Assembly: GCF_900113945.1 (NCBI RefSeq) | Contig: NZ_FORG01000002.1 | Span: forward strand, 248,001 to 312,000 | DNA: 64,000 nt | Direction of reading: 5' to 3' | Origin: Xenorhabdus mauleonii | GTDB lineage: Bacteria; Pseudomonadota; Gammaproteobacteria; Enterobacterales; Enterobacteriaceae | Part shown: positions 20,443 through 28,595 of the stretch, piece by piece | Layout of the letters: every line of letters begins with the position of its first letter | How positions within the stretch are numbered: position 1 is the stretch's first letter | The notes under the pieces: generated by a model | What the model saw: the letters and a program-made list of their open reading frames with translations, nothing else | What the model was told of the DNA's origin: nothing | Databases searched by the model: none | Program-made: the position numbers and the translations under genes

Positions 20443-22170
20443 ATGATTTCAGGTATCTTAGTATCACCAGGTATTGCTTTCGGTAAGGCACTATTGCTGA
20501 AAGAAGACCCCATCATTATTAATCAGAAAAAAATCACTCCTGAACAAGTCGAGCAAGAAATTTCCCGTTTTAAGCAAGGCCGCGATAAATCCTCCGCACA
20601 ATTAGAAATCATCAGAGAAACAGCCGAGAAAAACTTGGGTGCTGAAAAGGCCGAAATCTTCGAAGGCCACATTATGTTGCTGGAAGATGAGGAACTGGAG
20701 CAGGAAATTATTACCCTGATTAAGAAAAATCTGGCAACTGCGGATTCCGCTGTTTACTCCGTCATTGAAGATCAAGCCAAAGCCCTCGAAGAACTGGATG
20801 ATGAATATTTGAAAGAGCGTGCTGCTGATGTGCGCGATATCGGCAAGCGTTTGCTGAAAAATATTCTGGGCATGCCAATTATTGACTTAGGTTCCATTGA
20901 AGAAGAAGCCATTCTGGTTGCCAACGATCTGACCCCGTCAGAAACCGCACAACTTAATCTGGATAAAGTTCTGGGTTTCATCACTGACTTGGGTGGCCGT
21001 ACCTCCCATACCTCTATCATGGCCCGCTCACTGGAATTACCGGCGATTGTTGGCACAACCAACGCAACCAAACAAATTAAAAACGGCAGCTATCTGATTC
21101 TGGATGCAGTCAATAATGATATCTACGTAGACCCATCTGATGCCGAAATCGAGCGACTGAAAGCCGCTAAAAATGAATACCTGACCGAAAAAGCAGAACT
21201 CGCGAAGCTGAAAGATTTACCCGCCATCACTTTGGATGGGCACCAAGTTGAAGTTTGTGCCAATATCGGTACAGTCCGTGATGTCGCTGGCGCAGAGCGC
21301 AATGGTGCAGAAGGCGTTGGTTTATACCGTACGGAATTCCTGTTTATGGATCGTGACGCCTTACCGACTGAAGACGAACAATTCGAGGCTTACAAGGCCG
21401 TTGCCGAAGCCGTTGGTAATCAAGCGATTATTATTCGTACTATGGACATCGGCGGTGACAAAGATCTGCCTTATATGAATCTGCCAAAAGAGGAAAACCC
21501 ATTCCTGGGTTGGCGTGCAATCCGCATTTGCCTCGCCCGTAAAGAAATTTTACATTCTCAAGTGCGGGCTATTTTGAGGGCTTCCGCATTTGGTAAGCTA
21601 CGCATCATGTTCCCCATGATCATTTCAGTTGAAGAAATACGGGAACTGAAAGCGGAAATTGCGTTACTGAAAACTCAGTTACGCAATGAAAACAAGGCAT
21701 TTGATGAAGCAATTGAAGTTGGCATTATGGTGGAAACACCTGCAGCTGCAATCATTGCTCACCATCTTGCAAAAGAAGTTGACTTTTTTAGTATTGGGAC
21801 GAACGATCTAACTCAGTATACTCTTGCGGTAGACCGTGGTAATGAGCTGATTTCTCATCTTTATAACCCAATGTCACCTGCCGTGTTAAACTTAATCAAG
21901 CAAGTGATTGATGCTTCACACGCAGAAGGTAAATGGACGGGCATGTGTGGTGAACTCGCTGGTGATGAACGCGCTACACTGCTGCTTTTAGGCATGGGAT
22001 TGGATGAATTCAGCATGAGTGCAATATCAATTCCGCGTATCAAAAAGATCATCCGTAATACAAACTACGGTGATGCAAAAGCACTGGCGGAACAAGCTTT
22101 AACTCAGCCAACAGCACAGGAATTGATGGAGTTGGTTGATACGTTTACCAGAGAAAAAACCCTCTGCTAA
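20443..22170 (+). CDS. ptsI: PTS enzyme I
   Basis: Predicted 575-residue PEP-protein phosphotransferase that starts the PTS phosphoryl chain. The N-terminal HPr-binding/His domain has the phosphorylated histidine in [12 protein letters not shown] near residue 189. The C-terminal PEP-binding barrel has [14 protein letters not shown] near 291-304, [10 protein letters not shown] near 339 and the catalytic cysteine in [11 protein letters not shown] near 502. Length equals the E. coli protein. The gap after ptsH (128 bases) is longer than in E. coli and contains a GC-rich hairpin-like stretch (20350-20400). Confidence 0.98.
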   Translation: MISGILVSPGIAFGKALLLKEDPIIINQKKITPEQVEQEISRFKQGRDKSSAQLEIIRETAEKNLGAEKAEIFEGHIMLLEDEELEQEIITLIKKNLATADSAVYSVIEDQAKALEELDDEYLKERAADVRDIGKRLLKNILGMPIIDLGSIEEEAILVANDLTPSETAQLNLDKVLGFITDLGGRTSHTSIMARSLELPAIVGTTNATKQIKNGSYLILDAVNNDIYVDPSDAEIERLKAAKNEYLTEKAELAKLKDLPAITLDGHQVEVCANIGTVRDVAGAERNGAEGVGLYRTEFLFMDRDALPTEDEQFEAYKAVAEAVGNQAIIIRTMDIGGDKDLPYMNLPKEENPFLGWRAIRICLARKEILHSQVRAILRASAFGKLRIMFPMIISVEEIRELKAEIALLKTQLRNENKAFDEAIEVGIMVETPAAAIIAHHLAKEVDFFSIGTNDLTQYTLAVDRGNELISHLYNPMSPAVLNLIKQVIDASHAEGKWTGMCGELAGDERATLLLLGMGLDEFSMSAISIPRIKKIIRNTNYGDAKALAEQALTQPTAQELMELVDTFTREKTLC

Positions 22171-22222
22171 ACGAAGCACATTAACCAGAACACGGTCCCA
22201 TTAAACAATTAGGAGAATATTC

Positions 22223-22732
22223 ATGGGTCTGCTTGATAAATTGAAATCTCTGGTTTCAGACGATAAAAAAAACAGTGGCAGTATTGAAATTATCGCCCCA
22301 TTATCCGGTGAAATAGTCAACATTGAAGATGTGCCAGATGTTGTCTTTGCCGAAAAAATTGTTGGTGATGGCATTGCGATTAAACCCGCCGGCAATAAAA
22401 TTGTTGCTCCCGTTGACGGCACCATTGGTAAAATTTTCGAAACTAACCATGCGTTTTCTATCGAATCTGATAGTGGCATTGAACTATTCGTCCATTTTGG
22501 TATTGATACCGTTGAACTGAAAGGTGAAGGCTTTAAACGCATCGCCGAAGAAGGACAGCGGGTCCAAAAAGGCGATTTGGTTTTAGAGTTTGACTTAGCA
22601 TTTCTGGAAGAAAGGGCTAAATCAACCCTGACTCCTGTTGTTATTTCTAACATGGATGAAATCAAAGAATTATCTAAGGTCAATGGATCTGTCGTCGTGG
22701 GTGAATCTGTTATTATGCGCATCAAAAAATAA
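22223..22732 (+). CDS. crr: PTS glucose-specific EIIA
   Basis: Predicted 169-residue EIIA-Glc. It relays phosphate from HPr to EIIBC-Glc, and controls adenylate cyclase and inducer exclusion. The two active-site histidines are in [11 protein letters not shown] (near 76) and [10 protein letters not shown] (near 91). The flexible N-terminal helix [12 protein letters not shown] is present. Length equals E. coli Crr. Third gene of the operon, with AGGAG before its ATG. Confidence 0.98.
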   Translation: MGLLDKLKSLVSDDKKNSGSIEIIAPLSGEIVNIEDVPDVVFAEKIVGDGIAIKPAGNKIVAPVDGTIGKIFETNHAFSIESDSGIELFVHFGIDTVELKGEGFKRIAEEGQRVQKGDLVLEFDLAFLEERAKSTLTPVVISNMDEIKELSKVNGSVVVGESVIMRIKK

Positions 22733-22791
22733 CAGCTCACCTTAAAATTAAGTAGACGATTCATACATCGCTACTATTTCACCTTTTATAA

Positions 22792-22910
22792 ATGTCGAGT
22801 TGCGTCGAGGCAGCGAGGGAGTGAACCCCGGGAGCATAAATAACCGTAGGTTGATAAAACGGTGACCGGGGTAAACGAATACGGCCAACAAAGATGCAAC
22901 TTGAAAACCA
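22792..22910. repeat. ERIC-type intergenic repeat, degenerate
   Basis: About 120 bases with terminal arms GTTGCGTCGAGGC and its complement near the right end, and the ERIC core GTGAACCCCGGGAGC ... GTGACCGGGGTAAACGA. Imperfect palindrome between genes. Confidence 0.75.
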
Positions 22911-23250
22911 CTGAGATGTCCATTTTTCTGCTTATTTAGTCTGAAATCTTTTCATTTCACATCATGGCCGTGTGGCTGTGCTGTTTTATTTATCATCGAA
23001 CCCGATCACAGAACTCAAACATATTCACGACTAAAATAGCCGTTTCATGTTTCCACATTGACTTTTCTTATTTATTTGCTTAGGTTAAAAAGCAAACCAC
23101 TTTTAAAAGACACTCTCTATTTTGTTATACATCTTATTCAAGAGCTTTATCAGAAGGCTGTGCTCCGTGCATGTTTCACGATGAAGTGATGCTCGGAGAT
23201 AAGTGATCCAATCTTCATCAAATACACAAAAATACTCTCAGAACAGGTTG

Positions 23251-23300
23251 ATACCCTACAGATTTCAGGTTGCATCGAGACGGCAAGAGAAAGCCCCCAA
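23251..23300. repeat. Truncated ERIC left end
   Basis: TACCCTACAGATTTCAGGTTGC then GGCAAGAGAAAGCCCCC matches the left arm of the other copies but lacks the right half; the tandem repeat follows. Confidence 0.5.
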
Positions 23301-23330
23301 AAGCGACTGAAAGACAGCGGATGACATCGT

Positions 23331-23391
23331 TTTTGAAGGTATTGTTTTTTGAAGGCGCGGCTTTTGAAGACATCGCTTTTGAAGACATTGT
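23331..23391. repeat. 15-base imperfect tandem repeat
   Basis: Four units beginning TTTTGAAG (23331, 23347, 23362, 23377), the last three exactly 15 bases apart, followed by a decayed fifth. Non-coding as far as I can tell. Confidence 0.8.
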
Positions 23392-23415
23392 ATTTGATAA
23401 CAAAGATAGAGAGCT

Positions 23416-23448
23416 GGCCGGTGCGGATCTTCCATCACCGGCCTTTTT
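23416..23448 (+). terminator. First terminator upstream of ABC-F gene
   Basis: GGCCGGTG/CACCGGCC stem with a 12-base loop and five T. Confidence 0.85.
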
Positions 23449-23477
23449 ATATCTGAAATTCAGATACCCCATTTCTT

Positions 23478-23610
23478 ATACACAATGGATTTCAAGTTGC
23501 ATCGCGGCAGCAAGGGGGAGCACTCCCGGGAACATAGATAACTATGTGACCGTGACCGGGGTGACCGAACGCAGCCAACAAAGCGGCAGCTTGAAAGACA
23601 AAGTGTATAT
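23478..23610. repeat. ERIC-type repeat, near complete
   Basis: Starts ATGGATTTCAAGTTGCATCG and ends with CAGCTTGAAAGACAAAGTG. The core AACATAGATAACTATGTGAC is the ERIC centre. About 130 bases. Confidence 0.85.
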
Positions 23611-23620
23611 TATTTAAGAC

Positions 23621-23656
23621 GAGGGGCCGGTATTCATATCGGCCCCTCTTTTTTTT
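23621..23656 (+). terminator. Second terminator, 13 bases before the ABC-F start codon
   Basis: GAGGGGCCG/CGGCCCCTC stem, 10-base loop, then eight T. It lies inside the expected 5' leader of the ABC-F gene, so it may act as an attenuator. Confidence 0.9.
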
Positions 23657-23668
23657 GGGATAAATATA

Positions 23669-25219
23669 ATGAGCCTTTTATTTGTTAAAGCCCTGAATTA
23701 TCAATTGCCAGATAAATGGTTATATCGTGACGCCAATTTTACTCTTAACCCTAAAGAACATATCGGGGTCACAGGAAAAAACGGCGCGGGGAAAACCACT
23801 CTGCTGCGTTTACTGCAAAATGAAATTACGCCAGATTCTGGTGAAATTTGCTGGCAGCCAAACGCCAAAATCGGCTATTTAGACCAACACGCTCATATTG
23901 ATCATCACTTATCGATTCGGGATTATCTCAACACAGCATTCCAAGCCTTGTTTGATGCTGAACGTGCCATGATAGAAATTTATGAATCACCAGAAAAAAG
24001 CATGGACGAGAGTTACTTGAAACAGGCTGCTGAATGGCAAACATTACTGGAAAAACATCAATTCTACAGCCTGACGCACCGTATTGAACAAGTTGCCTTT
24101 GGTTTAGGATTGGATGTCTATGGGCTAGACACCCCGATTGGCAACCTGAGCGGTGGTCAACGTCACAAAGTCATGCTGGCTAAATTGCTGCTGGATGAAG
24201 TCTCGGTTTTGTTACTGGATGAACCGACTAACTATCTTGATTCTGTGCATATCGAATGGCTGACAAATTATTTACGGGCTTATTCCGGCGCATTTTTGGT
24301 GATTTCTCACGATATCGCCTTTTTAGACCAAATCACTCATGGTATTTGCGATATCGAACATTGCAGCATAAAAAAATACAAAGGCAATTACAGTAAGGCG
24401 ATGGCCCAGAAAACGTTGGAGCAGAAAAATATCGTCAATGCCTTTGATGCTCAGCAAAAAGAGATTGCCAAGCTAAAAGCATTTATCGCCAAAAATGGAG
24501 CGGGAGTCAAAGCGAAGATTGCCAATGGGCGCAAAAAACAACTGACAAAAATGGATATAATAGAAAAACCGCAACATGATGTTGTTATTTCAGTTCAATT
24601 TGCCGCATTGCATCTCAATGCCCAGAAAATAATTAACACTCATGAACTGATTATCGGCTACCAAAACCCATTGTTACCTGCACTGAATCTACATATACAA
24701 CGAGGGGAAAAAGTCGTGATTGCAGGTTTTAACGGCTTGGGTAAATCCACTCTGTTGAAAACGTTGCTTGGTCAATTAACGCCATTATCAGGGAATATTG
24801 AGCTGGCGCTGGGGATTAAATGGGGTTACTTCGCGCAAGATTTGCACTGGGATTATCCGGAAAGTACACCGATTCAGATGGTGCGTTCCGCCAACGCTTC
24901 GCTGAATGATAAAACCGCCCGGCAACAATTATCCCGGTTTCATTTATCAGGCAAAAAGATGGAACAATCGCTATTGCAACTGAGCGGTGGTGAACAAACC
25001 AAAGTGAAATTGGCGATGATAGCCGCGTCTCCGAGCAATGTGCTGATTTTGGATGAACCGACAACCCACTTGGATACCGCCATGAAAGCGGCCCTGAAAG
25101 AGGCGCTGATTGCGTATTCAGGAACCGTTGTCTTGGTATGCCATGAGGTGGATTTTGTAGAGGGTTGGCCGGATAAAGTGATAGATATGAGTAAATTGGG
25201 TTCTTACAACGCCGTTTGA
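23669..25219 (+). CDS. ABC-F family ATPase
   Basis: Predicted 516-residue soluble protein with two ABC cassettes and no membrane segments. Cassette 1: Walker A GKNGAGKTT near residue 36, signature LSGGQ near 166, Walker B LLLDEPTNYLD near 186. Linker of the P-site-tRNA-interaction type, rich in Lys and Arg (about 250-295). Cassette 2: GFNGLGKST near 352, LSGGE near 437, ILDEPTTHLD near 457. ABC-F proteins act on the ribosome, as translation factors (EttA-like) or as antibiotic protection factors. It is convergent with the biosynthetic cluster, and a terminator hairpin lies just before its start. Self-protection is possible but unproved; I cannot place it in a known ABC-F subgroup. Confidence 0.9.
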   Translation: MSLLFVKALNYQLPDKWLYRDANFTLNPKEHIGVTGKNGAGKTTLLRLLQNEITPDSGEICWQPNAKIGYLDQHAHIDHHLSIRDYLNTAFQALFDAERAMIEIYESPEKSMDESYLKQAAEWQTLLEKHQFYSLTHRIEQVAFGLGLDVYGLDTPIGNLSGGQRHKVMLAKLLLDEVSVLLLDEPTNYLDSVHIEWLTNYLRAYSGAFLVISHDIAFLDQITHGICDIEHCSIKKYKGNYSKAMAQKTLEQKNIVNAFDAQQKEIAKLKAFIAKNGAGVKAKIANGRKKQLTKMDIIEKPQHDVVISVQFAALHLNAQKIINTHELIIGYQNPLLPALNLHIQRGEKVVIAGFNGLGKSTLLKTLLGQLTPLSGNIELALGIKWGYFAQDLHWDYPESTPIQMVRSANASLNDKTARQQLSRFHLSGKKMEQSLLQLSGGEQTKVKLAMIAASPSNVLILDEPTTHLDTAMKAALKEALIAYSGTVVLVCHEVDFVEGWPDKVIDMSKLGSYNAV

Positions 25220-25233
25220 TAAATGTGAGAGCA

Positions 25234-25257
25234 GAGTTGGGACTGCGGTCCCAACTC
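25234..25257. terminator. Terminator between ABC-F and the biosynthetic cluster
   Basis: Perfect 10-base arms GAGTTGGGAC/GTCCCAACTC with a four-base loop, between convergent genes. No long T-run. Confidence 0.65.
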
Positions 25258-25314
25258 TCAAATGAATAACACCGGCAAGCCAGGTTGCCTTAACCTGATG
25301 CGATTTCTGGACGA

Positions 25315-26166
25315 TTAATATGTATAAAATCCCTTGCCGGATTTGCGTCCCAAATAGCCCGCATCAACCATTGTCCGCATCAGCGGGCAAACACGGTACT
25401 TGGAGTCCTGAAACATCAAGTAAAGAACATCAAGGGAATTAACTACCGTATCAATGCCGATTAAATCCGCTGTTTCCAGCGGCCCCATTTTATGGCCGAA
25501 ACACCCTTTGAATATCGCATCCACATCTTCCGGCAGGGCGACACCATCTTGCACAGTGAAGGCTGCCTCATTCATAAACAAATGGGAAATCCGGTTAGAA
25601 ACAAAGCCGGGGCCATCTTTCACCACAACGGCATTTTTACCCAATATGGATAACTGTTCCAAACAGCGTTCTTGGGTTTGTTCAGACGTATTCAGGCCGA
25701 TAATGACCTCAACTGTTGGTTTCAAATACACCGGATTCATAAAGTGCACCCCAATAACCTGAGAGGGAGAGCGGTGGAACGAACCCAATTTAGTGATGGG
25801 AATACAGGAAGTATTTGCTGCCAATACTGCGTCGGGAGCAATAAATTCCGCCATCCGCGCATAGAGAGCTTGTTTCAGCTCAATATTTTCAGTGATGTTT
25901 TCCACGATCAACTCACAATCGGCTATCGCCTGCAAATCCTGCTGCCAAACGATATTTTGCAGAATCATTTCAGGTGTTTTTCCTTTGGCGAGCGGACTGA
26001 ATAACGGCGCATAATTCGCGGTTTCCATAATACGCTCTTTGCTCTGTTCACAGGAAAGCCCATTTTTTTCGATAACAACCACATCATGCCCGCGCAGAGC
26101 ACAATCGAAGGCCAAGCTGGAGCCAATATTGCCCCCGCCCACTACAGCTATTTTCATTTTTGACAT
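25315..26166 (-). CDS. 3-hydroxyacyl-CoA dehydrogenase-like enzyme, probably for a PKS extender unit
   Basis: Predicted 283-residue NAD-dependent 3-hydroxyacyl-CoA (3-hydroxybutyryl-CoA) dehydrogenase: GGGNIGSSLAF Rossmann motif near residues 10-20, ENITENIELK near 89-98, NTSCIPIT near 117-124 and GVHFMNPV near 138-145 with the catalytic histidine, then the C-terminal helical domain with GRKSGKGFYTY. Homologues in natural-product clusters (ZmaG in zwittermicin, XcnB in xenocoumacin) oxidise ACP-bound hydroxymalonyl precursors. No ACP or acyl-ACP dehydrogenase partner is in this window; they may lie past the right edge, or this one may act differently. Last gene of the minus-strand cluster. 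Confidence 0.85.
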   Translation of the reverse strand: MSKMKIAVVGGGNIGSSLAFDCALRGHDVVVIEKNGLSCEQSKERIMETANYAPLFSPLAKGKTPEMILQNIVWQQDLQAIADCELIVENITENIELKQALYARMAEFIAPDAVLAANTSCIPITKLGSFHRSPSQVIGVHFMNPVYLKPTVEVIIGLNTSEQTQERCLEQLSILGKNAVVVKDGPGFVSNRISHLFMNEAAFTVQDGVALPEDVDAIFKGCFGHKMGPLETADLIGIDTVVNSLDVLYLMFQDSKYRVCPLMRTMVDAGYLGRKSGKGFYTY

Positions 26167-26277
26167 AGTGACTATTTTCTTATTTGCGTGTTAGCGGTTG
26201 TTAATACCCACCCTCATCCGCGCTATTGCATTATTGGCAATAACGTGAAATTTATCGGGCACATATCGGATGAATTT

Positions 26278-26306
26278 CCAGTTGCCGTCATGAACGCGGC
26301 AACTGG
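26278..26306 (-). terminator. Hairpin between GNAT and dehydrogenase genes
   Basis: CCAGTTGCCG / CGGCAACTGG stem. A second hairpin GAGCGATT/AATCGCTC lies at 26363-26387. Either may attenuate transcription between the two genes. T-runs are weak. Confidence 0.5.
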
Positions 26307-26414
26307 CAAAATGAAAGGAAAGATTTCAAACTAACTGCATAGAACTGGCTGGTTGACTCATTGAGCGATTCATGGACGGAATCGCTCATGAACTGACTAG
26401 GTATCAAACATCAC

Positions 26415-27146
26415 TCAGTTTTTCGAATCAGGGGAAACCAGCTCCCACTTACCAAACAATGTTAACCCCGAGGCTTTTGCCAACGCCACAGATGCGGAGT
26501 TATCGAGCTGGCAGCGATACTGGGGTTCATGCCCTTGAGAATAGGCAAATTTACTGATAGTGCGCACCACCTTACTGGCGTGGCCCTTGCACCGGAAAGA
26601 CGCCTGCGTCAGCACACCAAGATCGGCGATTTTCGCATTATCCCAAGGATACATACTGGCAGCACAAACCAATCTGCCTTGATCAAAAGAGCCGAATACC
26701 GCCCAATGATCCAATTCCACATACGCATCATCCAGATCTTGTTCTGAAACAGCAGATTGGAAATCAGCGAAAACCTTCTCATCTCCCCCTTCTTCCAGCT
26801 TACGCAGATCACCTTCCAGCTCCTCTTGCAGCAAGATGTTCTTTTCTGCTTCAGAGAAGTAAAAAATATAATCGGCACCGTGCAGCGTAATTTCTGCTTC
26901 ACTCAGTTTCTGGCGGAAAATCGACTCAGACATCGTTTCCTGATGATAAAGCCCCGCTTTTTCAGCCATCTCTGGCGTCATCACTGCCAGCACCCGACCA
27001 TCCGTCGTTTCCAGAACCATAAGCCGATCACTTTCTTCCAGATTGGCGTTAGTGGCGATAGTGAGCACGTCATCACTATAAAGCACATCCCCATTTAACA
27101 AGGGAGCTTGCCAAAAATCCGTTATCGTTTTTGAAAATAAAGACAT
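26415..27146 (-). CDS. GNAT family N-acetyltransferase, candidate self-resistance
   Basis: Predicted 243-residue protein. The C-terminal half (from about 140) is a GNAT fold: beta stretch HWAVFGSFDQGRLVCAASMY near 148-167, acetyl-CoA loop FRCKGHASKVV near 184-194, and an FR47-like end QYRCQLDNSASVALAKASGL near 208-227. The N-terminal half resembles the extra domain of some GNATs and has no clear motif. In zwittermicin (ZmaR), edeine (EdeQ) and paenilamicin (PamZ) such enzymes acetylate the finished product as self-protection; its place at the end of this cluster suggests the same. The target amine is unknown. Confidence 0.75.
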   Translation of the reverse strand: MSLFSKTITDFWQAPLLNGDVLYSDDVLTIATNANLEESDRLMVLETTDGRVLAVMTPEMAEKAGLYHQETMSESIFRQKLSEAEITLHGADYIFYFSEAEKNILLQEELEGDLRKLEEGGDEKVFADFQSAVSEQDLDDAYVELDHWAVFGSFDQGRLVCAASMYPWDNAKIADLGVLTQASFRCKGHASKVVRTISKFAYSQGHEPQYRCQLDNSASVALAKASGLTLFGKWELVSPDSKN

Positions 27147-27482
27147 ACTTCTTACTCGCTTTAGGTGAAATATCCCCTTCGTCTTTCAAGTTGCCGCTTT
27201 GTTGGCTGCGTTCACGCACCCCAGTCACATCATTGCCTATGCTTCTGGGGTACATTCTCTTGCCGCCGCAATGCGGCTTGAAATCCATTGGGTATGGGTA
27301 TCTAGAAAAAGATCGCGTCTCCCGCACAGCCCGCATCACTCACGTAACCTGTTCAAGAAGGCGCAATATGTCATTATCCATCAATGCATCACGTTCAAAT
27401 CAATGCACAAGACAGACAATCAGATTGTTCATTTCCCATTCAGAAGTCAAATGATCATTAATAATGAAACAACCGTTAACCA
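27147..27482. other. 336-base interval between cupin and GNAT genes
   Basis: Apart from the ERIC copy, the right half (27301-27482) is AT-rich with no repeat, gene or clear promoter. A small frame over it has no ribosome site. Confidence 0.6.
27171..27300. repeat. ERIC-type repeat, inverted, in the leader of the GNAT gene
   Basis: Reads as the complement of the other copies: GTCTTTCAAGTTGCCGCTTTG at the left end and GGCTTGAAATCCATTGGGTA at the right. It lies between the cupin gene and GNAT gene, so it would be transcribed with the cluster. Confidence 0.85.
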
Positions 27483-28586
27483 TTACGTCATGCTAGAAAG
27501 AATATTACGCTGATAAATGCGCTCGAATTCAGGAACAGCCGCAATCGGGGCATTGGCTATCCAACCGTGCCCCCGCTGGCTTTTGAAATCAAAATAGTCG
27601 CGGTATTCCGCATTGGTGAGAAAATTATAAGTTAAAGAAATGCTGGGCGATAAAGTATGTACTTCATGGGACAACCCTTTCGGGATCAGCATAATTTCCC
27701 CCGGCAACAGGTCAAATTGCCAGATACGATCTTTCTGCCGGCCCTGACGGGCGGATTGCTGCATAATCGATGAGTCCACCGATGGCGATAAATCAGCGTG
27801 CCCTTCTGCGGTATTCCTGACCACATCTTCCAGTGATTCAGAAAAAATCCAGCCCGCTTTTCGACCGACCACTTGGCACAGCACCGCATTGGTTCTCATG
27901 CCATCGACATGCAAGCGAGTACATGCTCCCGGTGCGGAGAAATAAAGTCCCCAATCCTGACACATACGCTTGTTGGGATGAAGGGAACCAACCTGAACCC
28001 AAGGGATCTTATAACCGCTTTCAGGCAGAAAATAAGGCCGTTGCCAATGATCCTGAATGCGTTGGAACGCCAGAAAGCTAAATGAATCCGTTTTTACCCG
28101 ATGACCCAATCCCCACGTGAATAACAGATGTTTAAGGAATGAATCGTAGGTGTAACGGAGATAATCCAGATCATTGCCCATTTCGCCCAATTCAACCGCA
28201 GGCAATGAGGCGATTTCCTGTAAATAAGTACGCAACTCAACGTTACTTTTCGGTTTAAAGCCCGCATCCTGCAACTGCACGGACATGTTGCCGAATTCCT
28301 TGGCAAAGTAATCAAAATTCCAGAGTTGCTTTGCCTGCCAATCCTTCAAACCATCCGCCACAATCACGGGTTCTTTTTTCATCAAATAACGTTCACTGAA
28401 CTCAGCGACCGAAATACCCGTGACTTTCTCCACCGTTTGGTATTCCGCTGATTCAAGGCGCACCAATGCATCACGGCTCTCCTTCTCTCGCTGTATTTTC
28501 TTGCTGCGCCGATAAATGCTGACTTCTTCGTGAGCCCACATTGCAATATCACCGAGCGCATTCCAGGTTGTGCCGAAAAAACTCAT
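27483..28586 (-). CDS. JmjC/cupin-8 type Fe(II)/2-oxoglutarate hydroxylase
   Basis: Predicted 367-residue cupin-like protein. The segment FSERYLMKKEPVIVADGLKDW near residues 63-83 is the start of a cupin-8/JmjC fold. The iron ligands can be read as H-x-D in RLHVDGMRTN near 229-238 and a histidine in GLSHEVHTL near 308-316. Such enzymes in NRPS clusters beta-hydroxylate amino acids tethered to carrier domains, or act on the product. The start is fixed by an AGGGGG ribosome site that follows the stop codon of the AT-less PKS after 5 bases, so they are coupled. The substrate is unknown; with a Pro module in the cluster, proline hydroxylation is one option. Confidence 0.75.
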   Translation of the reverse strand: MSFFGTTWNALGDIAMWAHEEVSIYRRSKKIQREKESRDALVRLESAEYQTVEKVTGISVAEFSERYLMKKEPVIVADGLKDWQAKQLWNFDYFAKEFGNMSVQLQDAGFKPKSNVELRTYLQEIASLPAVELGEMGNDLDYLRYTYDSFLKHLLFTWGLGHRVKTDSFSFLAFQRIQDHWQRPYFLPESGYKIPWVQVGSLHPNKRMCQDWGLYFSAPGACTRLHVDGMRTNAVLCQVVGRKAGWIFSESLEDVVRNTAEGHADLSPSVDSSIMQQSARQGRQKDRIWQFDLLPGEIMLIPKGLSHEVHTLSPSISLTYNFLTNAEYRDYFDFKSQRGHGWIANAPIAAVPEFERIYQRNILSSMT

Positions 28587-28595
28587 TTTTTCCCC

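Larger units (their letters stand above)
22733..23668. other. 936-base repeat-rich interval between crr and the ABC-F gene
   Basis: No convincing gene. It holds one degenerate ERIC (22792-22910), a truncated ERIC end (23251-23300), a 15-base tandem repeat (23331-23391), a terminator (23416-23448), a second near-complete ERIC (23478-23610) and a second terminator (23621-23656). An imperfect long hairpin, CTCCG...CGGAG, lies at 23163-23198. Reading frames seen here run through these repeats and are not supported. Confidence 0.7.

Noticed and set aside
23270-23617. 115-residue open frame between crr and ABC-F
   Set aside because: It runs through a 15-base repeat, a terminator and an ERIC element, so the open frame reflects the repeats rather than a gene.
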